From Phycisphaerae bacterium (GTDB lineage Bacteria; Planctomycetota; Phycisphaerae; Tepidisphaerales; Tepidisphaeraceae): a DNA stretch of 18,331 bases. Below, piece after piece: positions 1 through 7,731 of the stretch. The position numbers were made by a program, and so were the translations under genes. The stretch covers positions 1 through 18,331 of the forward strand of contig JACMJD010000257.1 in the NCBI GenBank assembly GCA_014380825.1, written 5' to 3'. The notes beneath the pieces are model-generated. The model had not been told where the DNA came from. It searched no databases and worked only from the letters and a program-made list of their open reading frames with translations. Within the stretch, counting starts at the first letter, position 1; every line of letters begins with the position of its first letter.

Positions 1-452
1 CCGCGGACACTGGAAACGAGCGATGCGACGACCTCGGGTAAACCAGTTCCGATGGAGATGATCGTCAGGCCGATCATGCGCTCGGACCAGCCGAGCAGTC
101 GGGCGAGTTGCACGGCGCCGGTGACGGTGAAATGTGCTCCGGCGCCCGTGAAATGTGCTCCGGCGCCCGTGGGCTTCATCGCTACCGTCACGGTTTCTGG
201 CGCCGGCGCCTTCGTGCGTGGTGGCGTCAGGCGCAGGTCAGCCTCGTTGGCCAACTCCTTCGCACGCGCCAGCGCACGCTCGGACAACGATCCTTCCGCC
301 AGCGCCTGCATGCGCCAGATGATGCGTTTGATCAGGAAGACCTTGTTGGGCGAGCGTGGTGGCTCGCGCCAAACCTCCGTGTATTTCCGCTTCAGCGCCG
401 CCACGTCCATCGACCGCAGCTCCGCCAGTGCCTTGTTCACGTTCAAGCTCAT
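1..452 (-). CDS. DUF2924 N-terminal region fused in frame to a Na+/Ca2+ exchanger fragment (partial, runs off left edge)
   Basis: An open frame runs from the ATG at 452-450 to base 1 without a stop (150 codons). Residues 1 to about 80 (begins MSLNVNKALAELRSMDV, then KVFLIKRIIWRMQA and ALARAKELANEADLR) match the DUF2924 family, small proteins found beside site-specific recombinases. The usual DUF2924 C-terminus (a YKGR...EFEG...SLSAVAKAITG-like module, from memory) is absent. After a Pro/Ala-rich linker and a doubled GAGAHFT heptad, the frame continues as TGAVQLARLLGWSERMIGLT and IISIGTGLPEVVASLVSS. This is the second alpha-repeat of the CaCA (YrbG-like) exchangers, whose G-T-x-L-P-E signature lines the ion path. 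The start has a good RBS (AGAGGAA, 8 nt spacer) and overlaps the stop of the upstream ORF as TGATG. The chimera may be a real deletion or recombination scar, or an assembly join. A protein with half an exchanger is unlikely to transport ions unless it pairs with another half. Confidence 0.7.
   Translation of the reverse strand, partial: MSLNVNKALAELRSMDVAALKRKYTEVWREPPRSPNKVFLIKRIIWRMQALAEGSLSERALARAKELANEADLRLTPPRTKAPAPETVTVAMKPTGAGAHFTGAGAHFTVTGAVQLARLLGWSERMIGLTIISIGTGLPEVVASLVSSVR
127..168. repeat. 21-bp tandem repeat, two perfect copies, in frame
   Basis: The unit gtgaaatgtgctccggcgcc + c occurs at 127-147 and again at 148-168. Read on the minus strand it adds a second copy of the heptapeptide GAGAHFT exactly at the join between the DUF2924 part and the exchanger part. 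Because 21 is a multiple of three, the reading frame is kept. It probably arose by slippage or during the recombination that made the junction. Confidence 0.9.
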
Positions 453-682
453 CACTCACGTTCCTCTCTGTGGTTCTCGCCGGTATTAACCCGGCGATCG
501 CCATGGACGCTCTGTTCGCGTGGAACATCAAGTCCGATTTGGGCAGATTCTGGATCGATCTCCAGAAGTGAAGGCGGGTCGAGATGTTGGCGCCGGTGCA
601 GGCGCAGGACACCGAGCGCGAGGATGGCGGCGAGTTCGGCGCGGCGTTGGTCGGGTGTTAGCGTTGCTGCGTCGTCGTGCAT
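452..682 (-). CDS. Small hypothetical protein coupled to the DUF2924 frame
   Basis: A 76-aa product beginning MHDDAATLTPDQRRAELAAI. The segment TPDQRRAELAAILALGVLRL resembles the conserved core of small planctomycete ORFs that sit just upstream of DUF2924 and serine-recombinase genes; I know no function for it. The ATG at 682-680 is preferred because GAGG lies about 6 nt upstream. The frame can extend to a GTG at 721, adding 13 residues without a better RBS. Its stop overlaps the next start (TGATG), so translation is probably coupled. No signal peptide or membrane segment is visible. The C-terminal third is charged and of low complexity. Confidence 0.55.
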   Translation of the reverse strand: MHDDAATLTPDQRRAELAAILALGVLRLHRRQHLDPPSLLEIDPESAQIGLDVPREQSVHGDRRVNTGENHREERE

Positions 683-882
683 GCAGACCTCGGGTTGAGG
701 CTTGCCCACAACGACCTTCACATCATGTGACCGGTGCGATGTCTGGCGATTGATTCATGGCCGGCGCGAGTGCCGCCTAACAGATAGATACCGGAATGGC
801 GCGCGAGATGGTTGTAGTTTCTCCTAGTGCCAATGAATTAAGCTTGGCTCCCCCTTCATGGTGGATTGGGATCGACAGTCGC
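683..882. other. Intergenic gap between the recombinase-type cassette and the first sigma factor
   Basis: No supported gene is seen here. Genes on both sides are on the minus strand, so the gap should hold the promoter of the small ORF and the 3' end of the sigma factor transcript. No convincing promoter or terminator hairpin was recognised. Confidence 0.4.
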
Positions 883-1632
883 TCATCGCTGTGCCGTCGA
901 GAAGATTCGCCAGAGTTCCGTCCGTTCATCCCGCACCTCCTGTTCATTCGCGGCGTATCGCGAGACGACGGACTTGAAGCATCGGGTGAACATCCGTTTG
1001 GCGGTCGTCAACAGGTTTGTGGCGGAGTGGGCGGAGTCAAGGTTCAGGCGCTTCGCGATCGATTCATGGGATTCGGGCGCGACGTCCTCGATAGCGGGCC
1101 TGAGGTAGCGCACTTCAAACACGTCCCACAGATCCGGCCGATTCATCTGCTCGCACCGGTGGCGCATGGCAGACAGGACTTCGCCGACCACCTCGCGGGC
1201 CCATTCCAGATCGAACGCGTCGTTCGACGCTCCGCCCGAGCTGGAAGCAAGCGTATCGCGCCGATCGTCGACATCAAACATCTTGCCGCGCGGCGACCGC
1301 TTGGTTCCCGCCGCGTGACGATGCGCGTCGACCACATATCGATCCAATGCCGTCATCAGGAACGTGCGAAAGCGCCCGCGCTTCGGATCGGCGTGGCCAA
1401 TCAGGCGGTGCTCCAGCACTTTGTCTGTCAGAAATCCCTGAAGCAGGTCGTCGGCCCGATGCTCGTCACCGTTCAATGTATACAACAGGTGCGCCCGCAA
1501 GGCTCCGGAATACATTCGTGCGATCTCTGCAATCGCGACCGGCCGCGCGATGGAATCGGCGCTCGCGGCCCGTCCCACAAGCGACCATCGCGTGGCGGGA
1601 AAATCATCGGGCTGCTTGTCAGGGGTGTTCAT
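883..1632 (-). CDS. ECF-type RNA polymerase sigma factor (kinase-associated planctomycete class)
   Basis: 249 aa. The N-terminal FPATRWSLV motif (residues 11-19) is typical of planctomycete ECF sigma factors encoded beside Ser/Thr kinases. Sigma region 2 spans about residues 35-105 (AIAEIARMYSGALRAHLLYT, ADDLLQGF, GRFRTFLMTALDRYVVDAHR), covering the core-binding and -10 recognition helices. Region 4 lies around residues 180-220 (SHESIAKRLNLDSAHSATNL), with an HTH for -35 recognition that is less canonical than in classic ECFs. No anti-sigma gene is adjacent. The gene diverges from the kinase/TPR gene at 1769 with a 136-nt spacer, which fits kinase-dependent control of the sigma factor as inferred for such pairs. 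No clear Shine-Dalgarno precedes the ATG at 1632. Class is fairly sure; regulon unknown. Confidence 0.85.
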   Translation of the reverse strand: MNTPDKQPDDFPATRWSLVGRAASADSIARPVAIAEIARMYSGALRAHLLYTLNGDEHRADDLLQGFLTDKVLEHRLIGHADPKRGRFRTFLMTALDRYVVDAHRHAAGTKRSPRGKMFDVDDRRDTLASSSGGASNDAFDLEWAREVVGEVLSAMRHRCEQMNRPDLWDVFEVRYLRPAIEDVAPESHESIAKRLNLDSAHSATNLLTTAKRMFTRCFKSVVSRYAANEQEVRDERTELWRIFSTAQR

Positions 1633-1768
1633 AAAGACAATGACCCGGCGGCGAACAGTCGCACATCACTATGTTGACGGCTCGTACTCCGGCGTTCCAG
1701 CGTAATCTGCGGATTTCATCTGCCAAGGAGCCCGGGCTCAGTTATGCTTTGCTTTGCACCTCAAGCGG
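1633..1768. promoter_or_regulatory. Divergent intergenic region between sigma factor and TPR kinase
   Basis: This 136-bp spacer must carry the promoters of both divergent genes. An AAGGAG at 1725-1730 lies 13 nt before an ATG at 1744 that opens only a 26-codon frame, out of frame with the kinase. It could be a leader peptide or chance. No canonical -35/-10 pair stands out. Confidence 0.35.
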
Positions 1769-4300
1769 ATGACCAACCGCCGGCGACGATTCAACATGTC
1801 GAACGTACCCACCGGACCATTTGATGACTCGACGGAAAACACCTGGGCGCTAGACCGCGCCGCGCCCGCCGCAGATATGGGCACAGGTGCCACCGTCGCG
1901 ACCGAGCATCGGCCCGAGCGCGTCGGGCCATACCGGATCATCGAGCTGCTTGGGGAAGGCGGCATGGGCGAGGTCTACCGGGCGGAGCGCCTCCACCCGA
2001 TTCGCCAGACGGTTGCCGTCAAGGTGATCAAGCTCGGTTTCGCCTCCCGTGAAGTCGTTCGCCGCTTCGAGTCGGAGCGTCAGACGCTCGCGCTCATGGA
2101 TCATCCGGGCATCGCAAAAGTGTTTGACGCGGGCACCACAGATACCGGGCGACCATACTTCGTAATGGAGTACGTTGACGGTAAGGCGATCACTCATTTC
2201 TGTGACGACAACCGGCTATCGATTACGGACCGGCTGAAGCTGTTCACGAACGTTTGCGATGCGATCGCGCACGCGCACACCAAGGCGATCATTCATCGCG
2301 ACATCAAGCCGTCGAACGTGATGGCGTACGCGCACGACGGCACGTTCACGACGAAGGTGATCGACTTCGGCGTGGCTAAGGCGCTCACCGGTGATCGGTT
2401 GTCGGAGCAGACCTTCCAGACGGTTCGTGGGCAGGCGGTCGGGACGTACGAGAGCATGAGCCCCGAGCAGGCCGAGGGCTCGCCGGACATCGACACGCGA
2501 ACCGACGTCTACTCGCTGGGCGTGCTTCTGTACGAACTGCTGACCGGCGCCAAGCCGTTCGATCACGGCACGTTCTCGAAATCAGCCGACGCGGAGATCA
2601 AGCGGATCATCCGCGAAGTCGAGCCGCCGCGCCCGAGCACGCGACTCTCGGGCCTCGGGCAAGATGCCAGTAAGTTCGCAGAGCGCCGGCAAGCCAAGCT
2701 CGATTCGCTGTCGAGGCAACTGCGCAGCGAGCTGGAGTGGATCCCGCTGATGGCGATGCGGAAGGATCGCGCGCGGCGGTACGCATCGGCGCTCCAGCTC
2801 AAGGAAGACGTACAAAACTATCTCGACGGCAAGCCGCTTAACGCGGGCCCGGAGAGACGTTCGTATCGCTTGAAAAAGTACGTCACCCGCCACCGTCGCG
2901 GCCTGCTGACGACCGCGGCGGTCGTCACACTTCTCATCGGCACCTTCGCCTATTACGTTCGTTCGCTCCGCGCCGAGCAAGTGAAAACGAAGCTCGCACT
3001 CGTCGAATCGGAGAAGCAGGCGAAGATCGCCCGCGACAGCAATGGTTTTCTGGCGGAAATCTTCGCCACCGCTCAGCCGAACCAATCACTGGGCGCTCAG
3101 GTGACCGTTGTCGAAGCCATGAAAAGTGCGGTGACCAAATTGGAACGTAAGTCCAAGGTTGAGCCGCTCACGGAGGCGACGGTCCGATACATTGTCGGCA
3201 CCACATTGCGATCGCTCGGCAGCTACGATGAAGCCTTGCCACAACTCCGACGTGCCGCCGAGCTCGATCAGAAGTACCGTTCCGCCAGCGACCCCCAGAT
3301 CTCGCTCACGATGATTGATCTTGGACTGTTGTTCATGCATCAAGGAAGGGTCGCCGAGGCCGAGCCACTGTATCGCGAAGCGCTGCGTCTTCGCCAATCG
3401 ACGCTGCCCGCGGACAGCCCGGACGTCGCCCAAGCGATGAGCCACCTGGCCACGCTGCTGAAGGACCAGGGCAAGTTTGCCGAGGCCGAGCCGATGCTCC
3501 GCCAGGCACTGGCGATTCGCCGCAAGGCGCTCCCCGCCGACGATCCGGACATCGCGACAAGTCTGAACTCCCTTGCCCTGCTGCTCTTCACCCAAGGCAA
3601 ACTCGACGAGGCCGAGCCGCTGGTTCGCGAGACGCTGCGAATGCGTCAGGCGTCGCTGCCGCCCGGGCATCCAAACATCGCGCAGAGCTTGAATAACCTG
3701 GGCACTCTCCTGAAGGACCAGAAGAAGTTTGCAGAAGCCGAGCCACTTTGCCGCGAAGCCTTGAAGCTTCGGCGCGAGGCGCTGCCGGCCGGGCACCGAG
3801 ACATCGGTATGGCTGCCCACAACCTGGCGGGGGTCCTTCAGCCGCTGGGGAAGCTCGACGAAGCCGAGTCGCTGTATCGCGAGGCAATGTCGATCCGCAA
3901 GGCCGCCCTGCCCGCGGGAAATCCAACAATCACCCTTAGCGCAAACCAGCTTGCGGCGCTATTGCTGACAAGAGGCAGGTTCGTCGATGCGGGCGCGATT
4001 TATCATGATGCGATCGAAAACGCTCGAAAGTCGACGCCCCGCGACGACGTCGCCCTTGCCACGGCGCTTTCCGGGCTTGGCCAAGCATTGCTCGCCAGCG
4101 ACAAACCGTCCGACGCCGAAAACTATCTCCGCGAGGCGCTGGAGCTCCGCCGCAAGAAGTTTGGAGCGCGTGCCGGTCCGACGACGCTCAGCGCCGGTCC
4201 GCTGGCTGCCATTCTCGACCAGACGAACCGCCGCGCAGAAGCCGCCGCATTGCGCGCTGAGTGCGGTCTGACCGAGCCAACGACGCAACCGTTACCTTGA
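1769..4300 (+). CDS. Membrane-anchored Ser/Thr protein kinase with C-terminal TPR repeats
   Basis: 843 aa from the ATG at 1769. A TTG at 1754 and an ATG at 1796 (MSNVPTGPFDD) are in-frame alternatives, and none has a good RBS, so the start is uncertain. The Hanks-type kinase domain begins near residue 54: Gly loop LGEGGMGEVY, ATP lysine K85 (VAVK), alpha-C glutamate E103, catalytic loop HRDIKPSNVM (D178), DFG (D199), SPEQA and DVYSLGVLLYELLTG. All catalytic residues are intact. One hydrophobic helix (about 388-406, GLLTTAAVVTLLIGTFAYYV) should anchor it in the inner membrane. From about residue 480 to 810 there are consecutive 42-residue TPR units with the recurring pattern G-K-F-A-E-A-E-P-L-x-R-E-A-L, a protein-binding scaffold. 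If the kinase domain is cytoplasmic, one TM segment places the TPRs on the far side. Probable partner of the divergent ECF sigma factor; substrates unknown. Confidence 0.9.
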   Translation: MTNRRRRFNMSNVPTGPFDDSTENTWALDRAAPAADMGTGATVATEHRPERVGPYRIIELLGEGGMGEVYRAERLHPIRQTVAVKVIKLGFASREVVRRFESERQTLALMDHPGIAKVFDAGTTDTGRPYFVMEYVDGKAITHFCDDNRLSITDRLKLFTNVCDAIAHAHTKAIIHRDIKPSNVMAYAHDGTFTTKVIDFGVAKALTGDRLSEQTFQTVRGQAVGTYESMSPEQAEGSPDIDTRTDVYSLGVLLYELLTGAKPFDHGTFSKSADAEIKRIIREVEPPRPSTRLSGLGQDASKFAERRQAKLDSLSRQLRSELEWIPLMAMRKDRARRYASALQLKEDVQNYLDGKPLNAGPERRSYRLKKYVTRHRRGLLTTAAVVTLLIGTFAYYVRSLRAEQVKTKLALVESEKQAKIARDSNGFLAEIFATAQPNQSLGAQVTVVEAMKSAVTKLERKSKVEPLTEATVRYIVGTTLRSLGSYDEALPQLRRAAELDQKYRSASDPQISLTMIDLGLLFMHQGRVAEAEPLYREALRLRQSTLPADSPDVAQAMSHLATLLKDQGKFAEAEPMLRQALAIRRKALPADDPDIATSLNSLALLLFTQGKLDEAEPLVRETLRMRQASLPPGHPNIAQSLNNLGTLLKDQKKFAEAEPLCREALKLRREALPAGHRDIGMAAHNLAGVLQPLGKLDEAESLYREAMSIRKAALPAGNPTITLSANQLAALLLTRGRFVDAGAIYHDAIENARKSTPRDDVALATALSGLGQALLASDKPSDAENYLREALELRRKKFGARAGPTTLSAGPLAAILDQTNRRAEAAALRAECGLTEPTTQPLP

Positions 4301-4324
4301 CTTTCGCCGCTACCACGACGCATT

Positions 4325-4462
4325 TCGAAAAAACTTATTTTCTGCGCAGGGTAAGCAGGCCTTCTTCCGTACACATGCATCTGCCCGCCGGAGCGTTCGG
4401 CAGTGCCAGAGATCCGCGTCACGCACTACCGTGCTTCCACGCACGGCCGAGGAGAAGCAGAA
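4325..4462 (+). promoter_or_regulatory. Conserved 138-bp leader of the first surface-protein gene
   Basis: This stretch is highly similar to the leader of the next gene (7594-7731). Shared elements are an AT-rich box TATTTT at 4336-4341 (127 nt before the ATG, the same distance as in the second copy) followed by TGCGCAGGG, the block TTCCGTACAC, a hairpin at 4381-4403 and the RBS. In the hairpin, CTGCC pairs with GGCAG around an inner CGC/GCG stem. The RBS is GAGGAG followed by AAGCAGAA and ATG at 4463. The AT box could be a -10 element; this is a guess. The rest would be a long 5' UTR, possibly with a regulatory role. Confidence 0.6.
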
Positions 4463-7444
4463 ATGCGAATCGCCCGAAAAACAGCCTTGTCATCGTTGTT
4501 GGCAGCCGTCGCGGCGGTGTCGATCCCGTCTGCGCGGGTGAAGGCGGATGCCTGGAACGGCTTCTTTTCGGGGCAATTCACGCTCGGTATCAACTGGGGC
4601 AACGCCGTCTCGCCGGGGCCGACGGACGCCGCGAACTTTGACCAAGTTGCACCGGTCATCAACACGTCCGTTTACCTCGATGAAAGCCGAACCGTGCTTT
4701 CGATGAAGGTCCTCCGCACGTCGGGCGTGGGCAACTACCAGTTCACGCAGACCAACAACTCCGTGCTGACGGCGACAAATAACCTGCACATCGTCTCCAA
4801 CGGCGGCGATGTCAACGCCGTGCAGTTCAACGGATTCCGCCTCAATACCGGCACGTTCGAAATCGGTACCAATTGCACGCTGGCGCTAAACAGCAATGCA
4901 ATCTTGAACCTTACCGGCAACCTGTTCGCCAACGGATCGGCCGCGTCTCCGAGCACCATCGACGTCAACACCGCCTCGCTGACCTCGGGCGGCCAAATCT
5001 TCATCGGCGCCAACAGCGCCCTGAACGTCAACGCCGGCGGGTTCGTCAGCGCCACGCAGGCGATATCTGTTGCCGCGGGCGGGACGATGACACACGACTC
5101 CAACTTGTTCCTCAACATTGGCAACAACGGATCGATCAACATCAGTGGCCAGTGGGTGCTCTTCAAGGATTACAGCTTGCCCGGAACCCGGAAGCTGTTC
5201 GTCAACGCCGGCGGCTCGATCTATTCCACCGGTTTCCTCGACGTCGTCGGAGGCGGAAGCGGGACCGGCACGATGCTCGTCGATGGAGCGGGCGCGAACG
5301 TCCAGGTGGGCATCGGCGGCGCCGCGTCGCAAACCTCCTGGTCCAATTTTGCGGGCTCGATCGCCGACGTCACGTTCTCCAACGGCGGCCAAGGCGCGTA
5401 TTCCAGTGGGCTGGACATCGGTCAGAACGGCGGGACCGCGCGCGTGAACCTCCAGTCCGGCTCGGGGCTTTCCGTCGCGAACACGCTGCGCGTCGGCGGG
5501 CTCGGCGTCGCGACGATGACCATCGGCAACGCCCGCCTCACCGCCAACGGCCCGGCGGTGTTCGGCAACAACGCCAATGTCACGCTGCAAGGCGGCTCGA
5601 TCAACTTCAACGGCGACGCGACGTTCTCCACCGGCAGCAAGCTGACTTGGACCAGTGGCTCGGTCAACATCGCCGGCGGGAAGACGTTTAACGTTGCCGG
5701 CGGCACGATCACCGGCCCCGGCAGCACCGCGCTGGGCAACGGCGCGACGATCAAGCTGACCAACAACGCCGGCACCGGCGGGAAGTTCGACAACACGAGC
5801 TACTTCGACATCGCCAACGGCGCCGCCACGGGCACGCTGCTGGTGGATGGCGTCGGCTCGCGCTTCACCGCCGGGGGCACGACCGATTGGGGCGCGATCG
5901 GCGGCAACGCCGCGACCGTGACTTTCTCCAATTCCGGCGCGGGAACGTTCGCTACGTTGCGGATGTCCACTTCCGGCGGCGCGTCATCGATCAACCTTCA
6001 AAGCAGCGGACAGTTGAACGTCACCTCCTCCCTCATCGCGGGAAGCGCGGACGCTCTGGTGAGCGTCAACATCGCCGGCGGAACCCTCAACTGCATGGGC
6101 AACGCCAGTATTCTGGACGGGACGCTCATCAACATCACCGGCGGTGGCCTTCTGCTAAACGGCAACAGCACGGTCGGCACCCGCGCGACGATCAAGCACT
6201 CGGGCGGCACGCTTGGGATCGCCGCCAACACGACGCTGAACGTCGCCGGCGGAACGATTAACAACACCGCCAGCAGCAGAGCGCTCGCCAGCGGAGTGAC
6301 GGTGCGCGTCACCAACGGTGGGCAATTCCTCAACAGCGATTATTTCGACGTCGCGAACGGCGCGGCAAGCGGAACGCTCCTCGTCGATGGCGTCGGTTCG
6401 CGATTCACCAGCGCGAGCACGTTCAGCGATTGGGGCAAACTCGCCGGCAACTTCGCGACGATCACCTTTTCCGATCGCGGCGCGGGAACGTATTCCGCGG
6501 GCGTGGAAATCGCCAGCACCGGCGGCAAGGCGCTGGTGAACGTCAACTCGCTTGCAGTGCTCAGCGTCGCTCGCCTGCTTACCGGCGGAACGGGATCGAC
6601 GGCGACAATCAACATTGCCGGCGGAACGCTCGCCTCCTCCGGCTCGGCGACGTTTCGCGCGGGCACCCTCGTGAATTTCTCCGCCGGCGGTCTCAACACC
6701 GGCGGTCTCCTGACGACGACCGGTGACGCGCGCGTGTTGCTCACCACCGGCGGCAACAAAGTCCCGCACGTCGGCGGGCTGAGCATGTCCGGCACGAGCA
6801 CGATCGACCTGAACGACAACGACATGATCGTCGGTTCACTCACACCCAAGAGCGCGATCGAAGGATTCGTCCGCACCGGCCGCAACAGCGGAAGCTGGAT
6901 CGGCTCGCCGGGCATCACCAGCACGGCAGCCAAGAACCGCGTGCCGAAGAACACAACGCTGGGCGTGCTCAGCGGCGCGGAGTTCACCAGCGTCGGTGGC
7001 AACGGCACGTTTTCAGGTCAGTCGTACTCCGCCACCGACACGCTCGTGAAATACACGTACTACGGCGACACCGACTTCAACGGCGTGATCGACTTCGACG
7101 ATTACTCGCGCGTTGACGCGGGCTTCAACAACAACCGCATCGGCTGGTTCAACGGCGACGTCGACTACAACGGCATCGTCGACTTCGACGATTACAGCCT
7201 GATTGACCAGGCGTTCAACACGCAAAGCGGGTCACTACGCCAAGCGATGGCATACCTCGACGGTGGCGGCAAGAATGACAGCGACATGAACGCCCCTGAA
7301 CTTCGGATGGTCGTCGAACACTTCAATCAGTTCGGCCAATCGTACGCGACCGCGTTCCTGGCCGACGTGCCGGAGCCGACGACAGCTGGGTTCGCTGCGA
7401 CGTTCGGTGGTTTGAGCTTACTCCGCCGTCGCCGTAGACATTGA
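4463..7444 (+). CDS. PEP-CTERM surface protein with T5SS-type repeats and dockerin-like EF-hands (copy 1)
   Basis: 993 aa. The ATG at 4463 is chosen over an upstream in-frame GTG (4403) because of GGAG 8 nt before it and because it aligns with the start of copy 2. Signal peptide: MRIARKTALSSLLAAVAAVS, with likely cleavage after ADA at residue 30. The mature protein begins with a W...NWG...PGPTDAANF stretch seen at the start of autotransporter-like passengers. Gly/Asn/Thr-rich beta-helix-like sequence follows, including three modules of about 185 residues with the T5SS/PEP-CTERM-associated core (GTLLVDGVGSRFT ... DWG ... ATVTFSNSGAGT; core Asp at 274, 462, 642). Residues 868-918 hold two Ca-binding loops (DTDFNGVIDFDD and DVDYNGIVDFDD), a dockerin-like pair. 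The C-terminus has VPEPTT (969-974), a short hydrophobic run and RRRRRH, the PEP-CTERM signal for exosortase processing. Predicted to be exported and surface-attached; no enzyme domain seen. No exosortase lies in the window. Confidence 0.88.
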   Translation: MRIARKTALSSLLAAVAAVSIPSARVKADAWNGFFSGQFTLGINWGNAVSPGPTDAANFDQVAPVINTSVYLDESRTVLSMKVLRTSGVGNYQFTQTNNSVLTATNNLHIVSNGGDVNAVQFNGFRLNTGTFEIGTNCTLALNSNAILNLTGNLFANGSAASPSTIDVNTASLTSGGQIFIGANSALNVNAGGFVSATQAISVAAGGTMTHDSNLFLNIGNNGSINISGQWVLFKDYSLPGTRKLFVNAGGSIYSTGFLDVVGGGSGTGTMLVDGAGANVQVGIGGAASQTSWSNFAGSIADVTFSNGGQGAYSSGLDIGQNGGTARVNLQSGSGLSVANTLRVGGLGVATMTIGNARLTANGPAVFGNNANVTLQGGSINFNGDATFSTGSKLTWTSGSVNIAGGKTFNVAGGTITGPGSTALGNGATIKLTNNAGTGGKFDNTSYFDIANGAATGTLLVDGVGSRFTAGGTTDWGAIGGNAATVTFSNSGAGTFATLRMSTSGGASSINLQSSGQLNVTSSLIAGSADALVSVNIAGGTLNCMGNASILDGTLINITGGGLLLNGNSTVGTRATIKHSGGTLGIAANTTLNVAGGTINNTASSRALASGVTVRVTNGGQFLNSDYFDVANGAASGTLLVDGVGSRFTSASTFSDWGKLAGNFATITFSDRGAGTYSAGVEIASTGGKALVNVNSLAVLSVARLLTGGTGSTATINIAGGTLASSGSATFRAGTLVNFSAGGLNTGGLLTTTGDARVLLTTGGNKVPHVGGLSMSGTSTIDLNDNDMIVGSLTPKSAIEGFVRTGRNSGSWIGSPGITSTAAKNRVPKNTTLGVLSGAEFTSVGGNGTFSGQSYSATDTLVKYTYYGDTDFNGVIDFDDYSRVDAGFNNNRIGWFNGDVDYNGIVDFDDYSLIDQAFNTQSGSLRQAMAYLDGGGKNDSDMNAPELRMVVEHFNQFGQSYATAFLADVPEPTTAGFAATFGGLSLLRRRRRH
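5183..6700 (+). repeat. Three in-frame ~555-bp coding modules (185-residue period) in copy 1
   Basis: Modules begin near 5183, 5738 and 6293, exactly 555 bp apart at equivalent residues (241, 426, 611). The third is cut short where the C-terminal domain starts. Each has the order LxVTN-type strand, SYFDIANG-like, GTLLVDGVGS, DWG, ATxTFSNSGAGT, and then xVNIAGGTL strands. They encode the T5SS/PEP-CTERM repeat modules. Confidence 0.75.
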
Positions 7445-7593
7445 ACGGTGCGTGCCGAGCGGGCCTTTCCTCAACGTCATCGTCGTCTTTGTTCGCCGAG
7501 GAGTCGGCGCGCCAGTCCTGATCTGCGATCAGCAACTCTCCACGCGCCGTAATCGCCCGCTGCCACCCGTCGTTCGCACCCGCCGCTTCATCT
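7445..7593. other. Intergenic region between the two surface-protein genes
   Basis: No gene is seen. The first ~55 bp after the stop of copy 1 resemble the bases after the stop of copy 2 at 10777 (shared GGGCCTTTCCTCAA-like and GTCTTTGTTCG-like blocks), so the duplication includes the 3' flank. No strong intrinsic terminator is visible. Confidence 0.5.
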
Positions 7594-7731
7594 GAAAAGA
7601 AATCTATTTAGCGCGCAGGGGTCAGAACCCTTTTTCCGTACACGTGCATCTGCCCACGAAAGCGTTCGGCAGTAGCTCAGATCCACGTCCCACACACTGC
7701 CGCGCTTTCACGCGGCGCAGGAGAAGCGGTC
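7594..7731 (+). promoter_or_regulatory. Conserved 138-bp leader of the second surface-protein gene
   Basis: Counterpart of 4325-4462. It has an AT box TATTTA at 7605-7610 (127 nt before the ATG), GCGCAGGGG, TTCCGTACAC, the hairpin CTGCC...GGCAG at 7651-7673 and the RBS AGGAG at 7719-7723 with an 8-nt spacer. The outer hairpin stem is identical in both copies, while the loop differs (CGGA in copy 1, GAAA in copy 2), which hints at a selected RNA structure. Confidence 0.6.

Noticed and set aside
796..1677. 293-codon plus-strand open frame
   Set aside because: It lies antisense to the ECF sigma factor, has no family motifs, and follows from high GC at codon position three.
1744..1824. 26-codon leader ORF (ATG 1744) with an upstream AAGGAG
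   Set aside because: The spacer of 13 nt is too long for a good RBS and the peptide has no regulatory features; noted only as a possibility.
3086..3820. 244-codon minus-strand open frame
   Set aside because: Antisense to the TPR repeats; its own repetitive look mirrors the TPR periodicity.
4873..5691. 272-codon plus-strand open frame rich in Arg and Gln
   Set aside because: Frame shadow of the first surface protein; low-complexity composition and no RBS.
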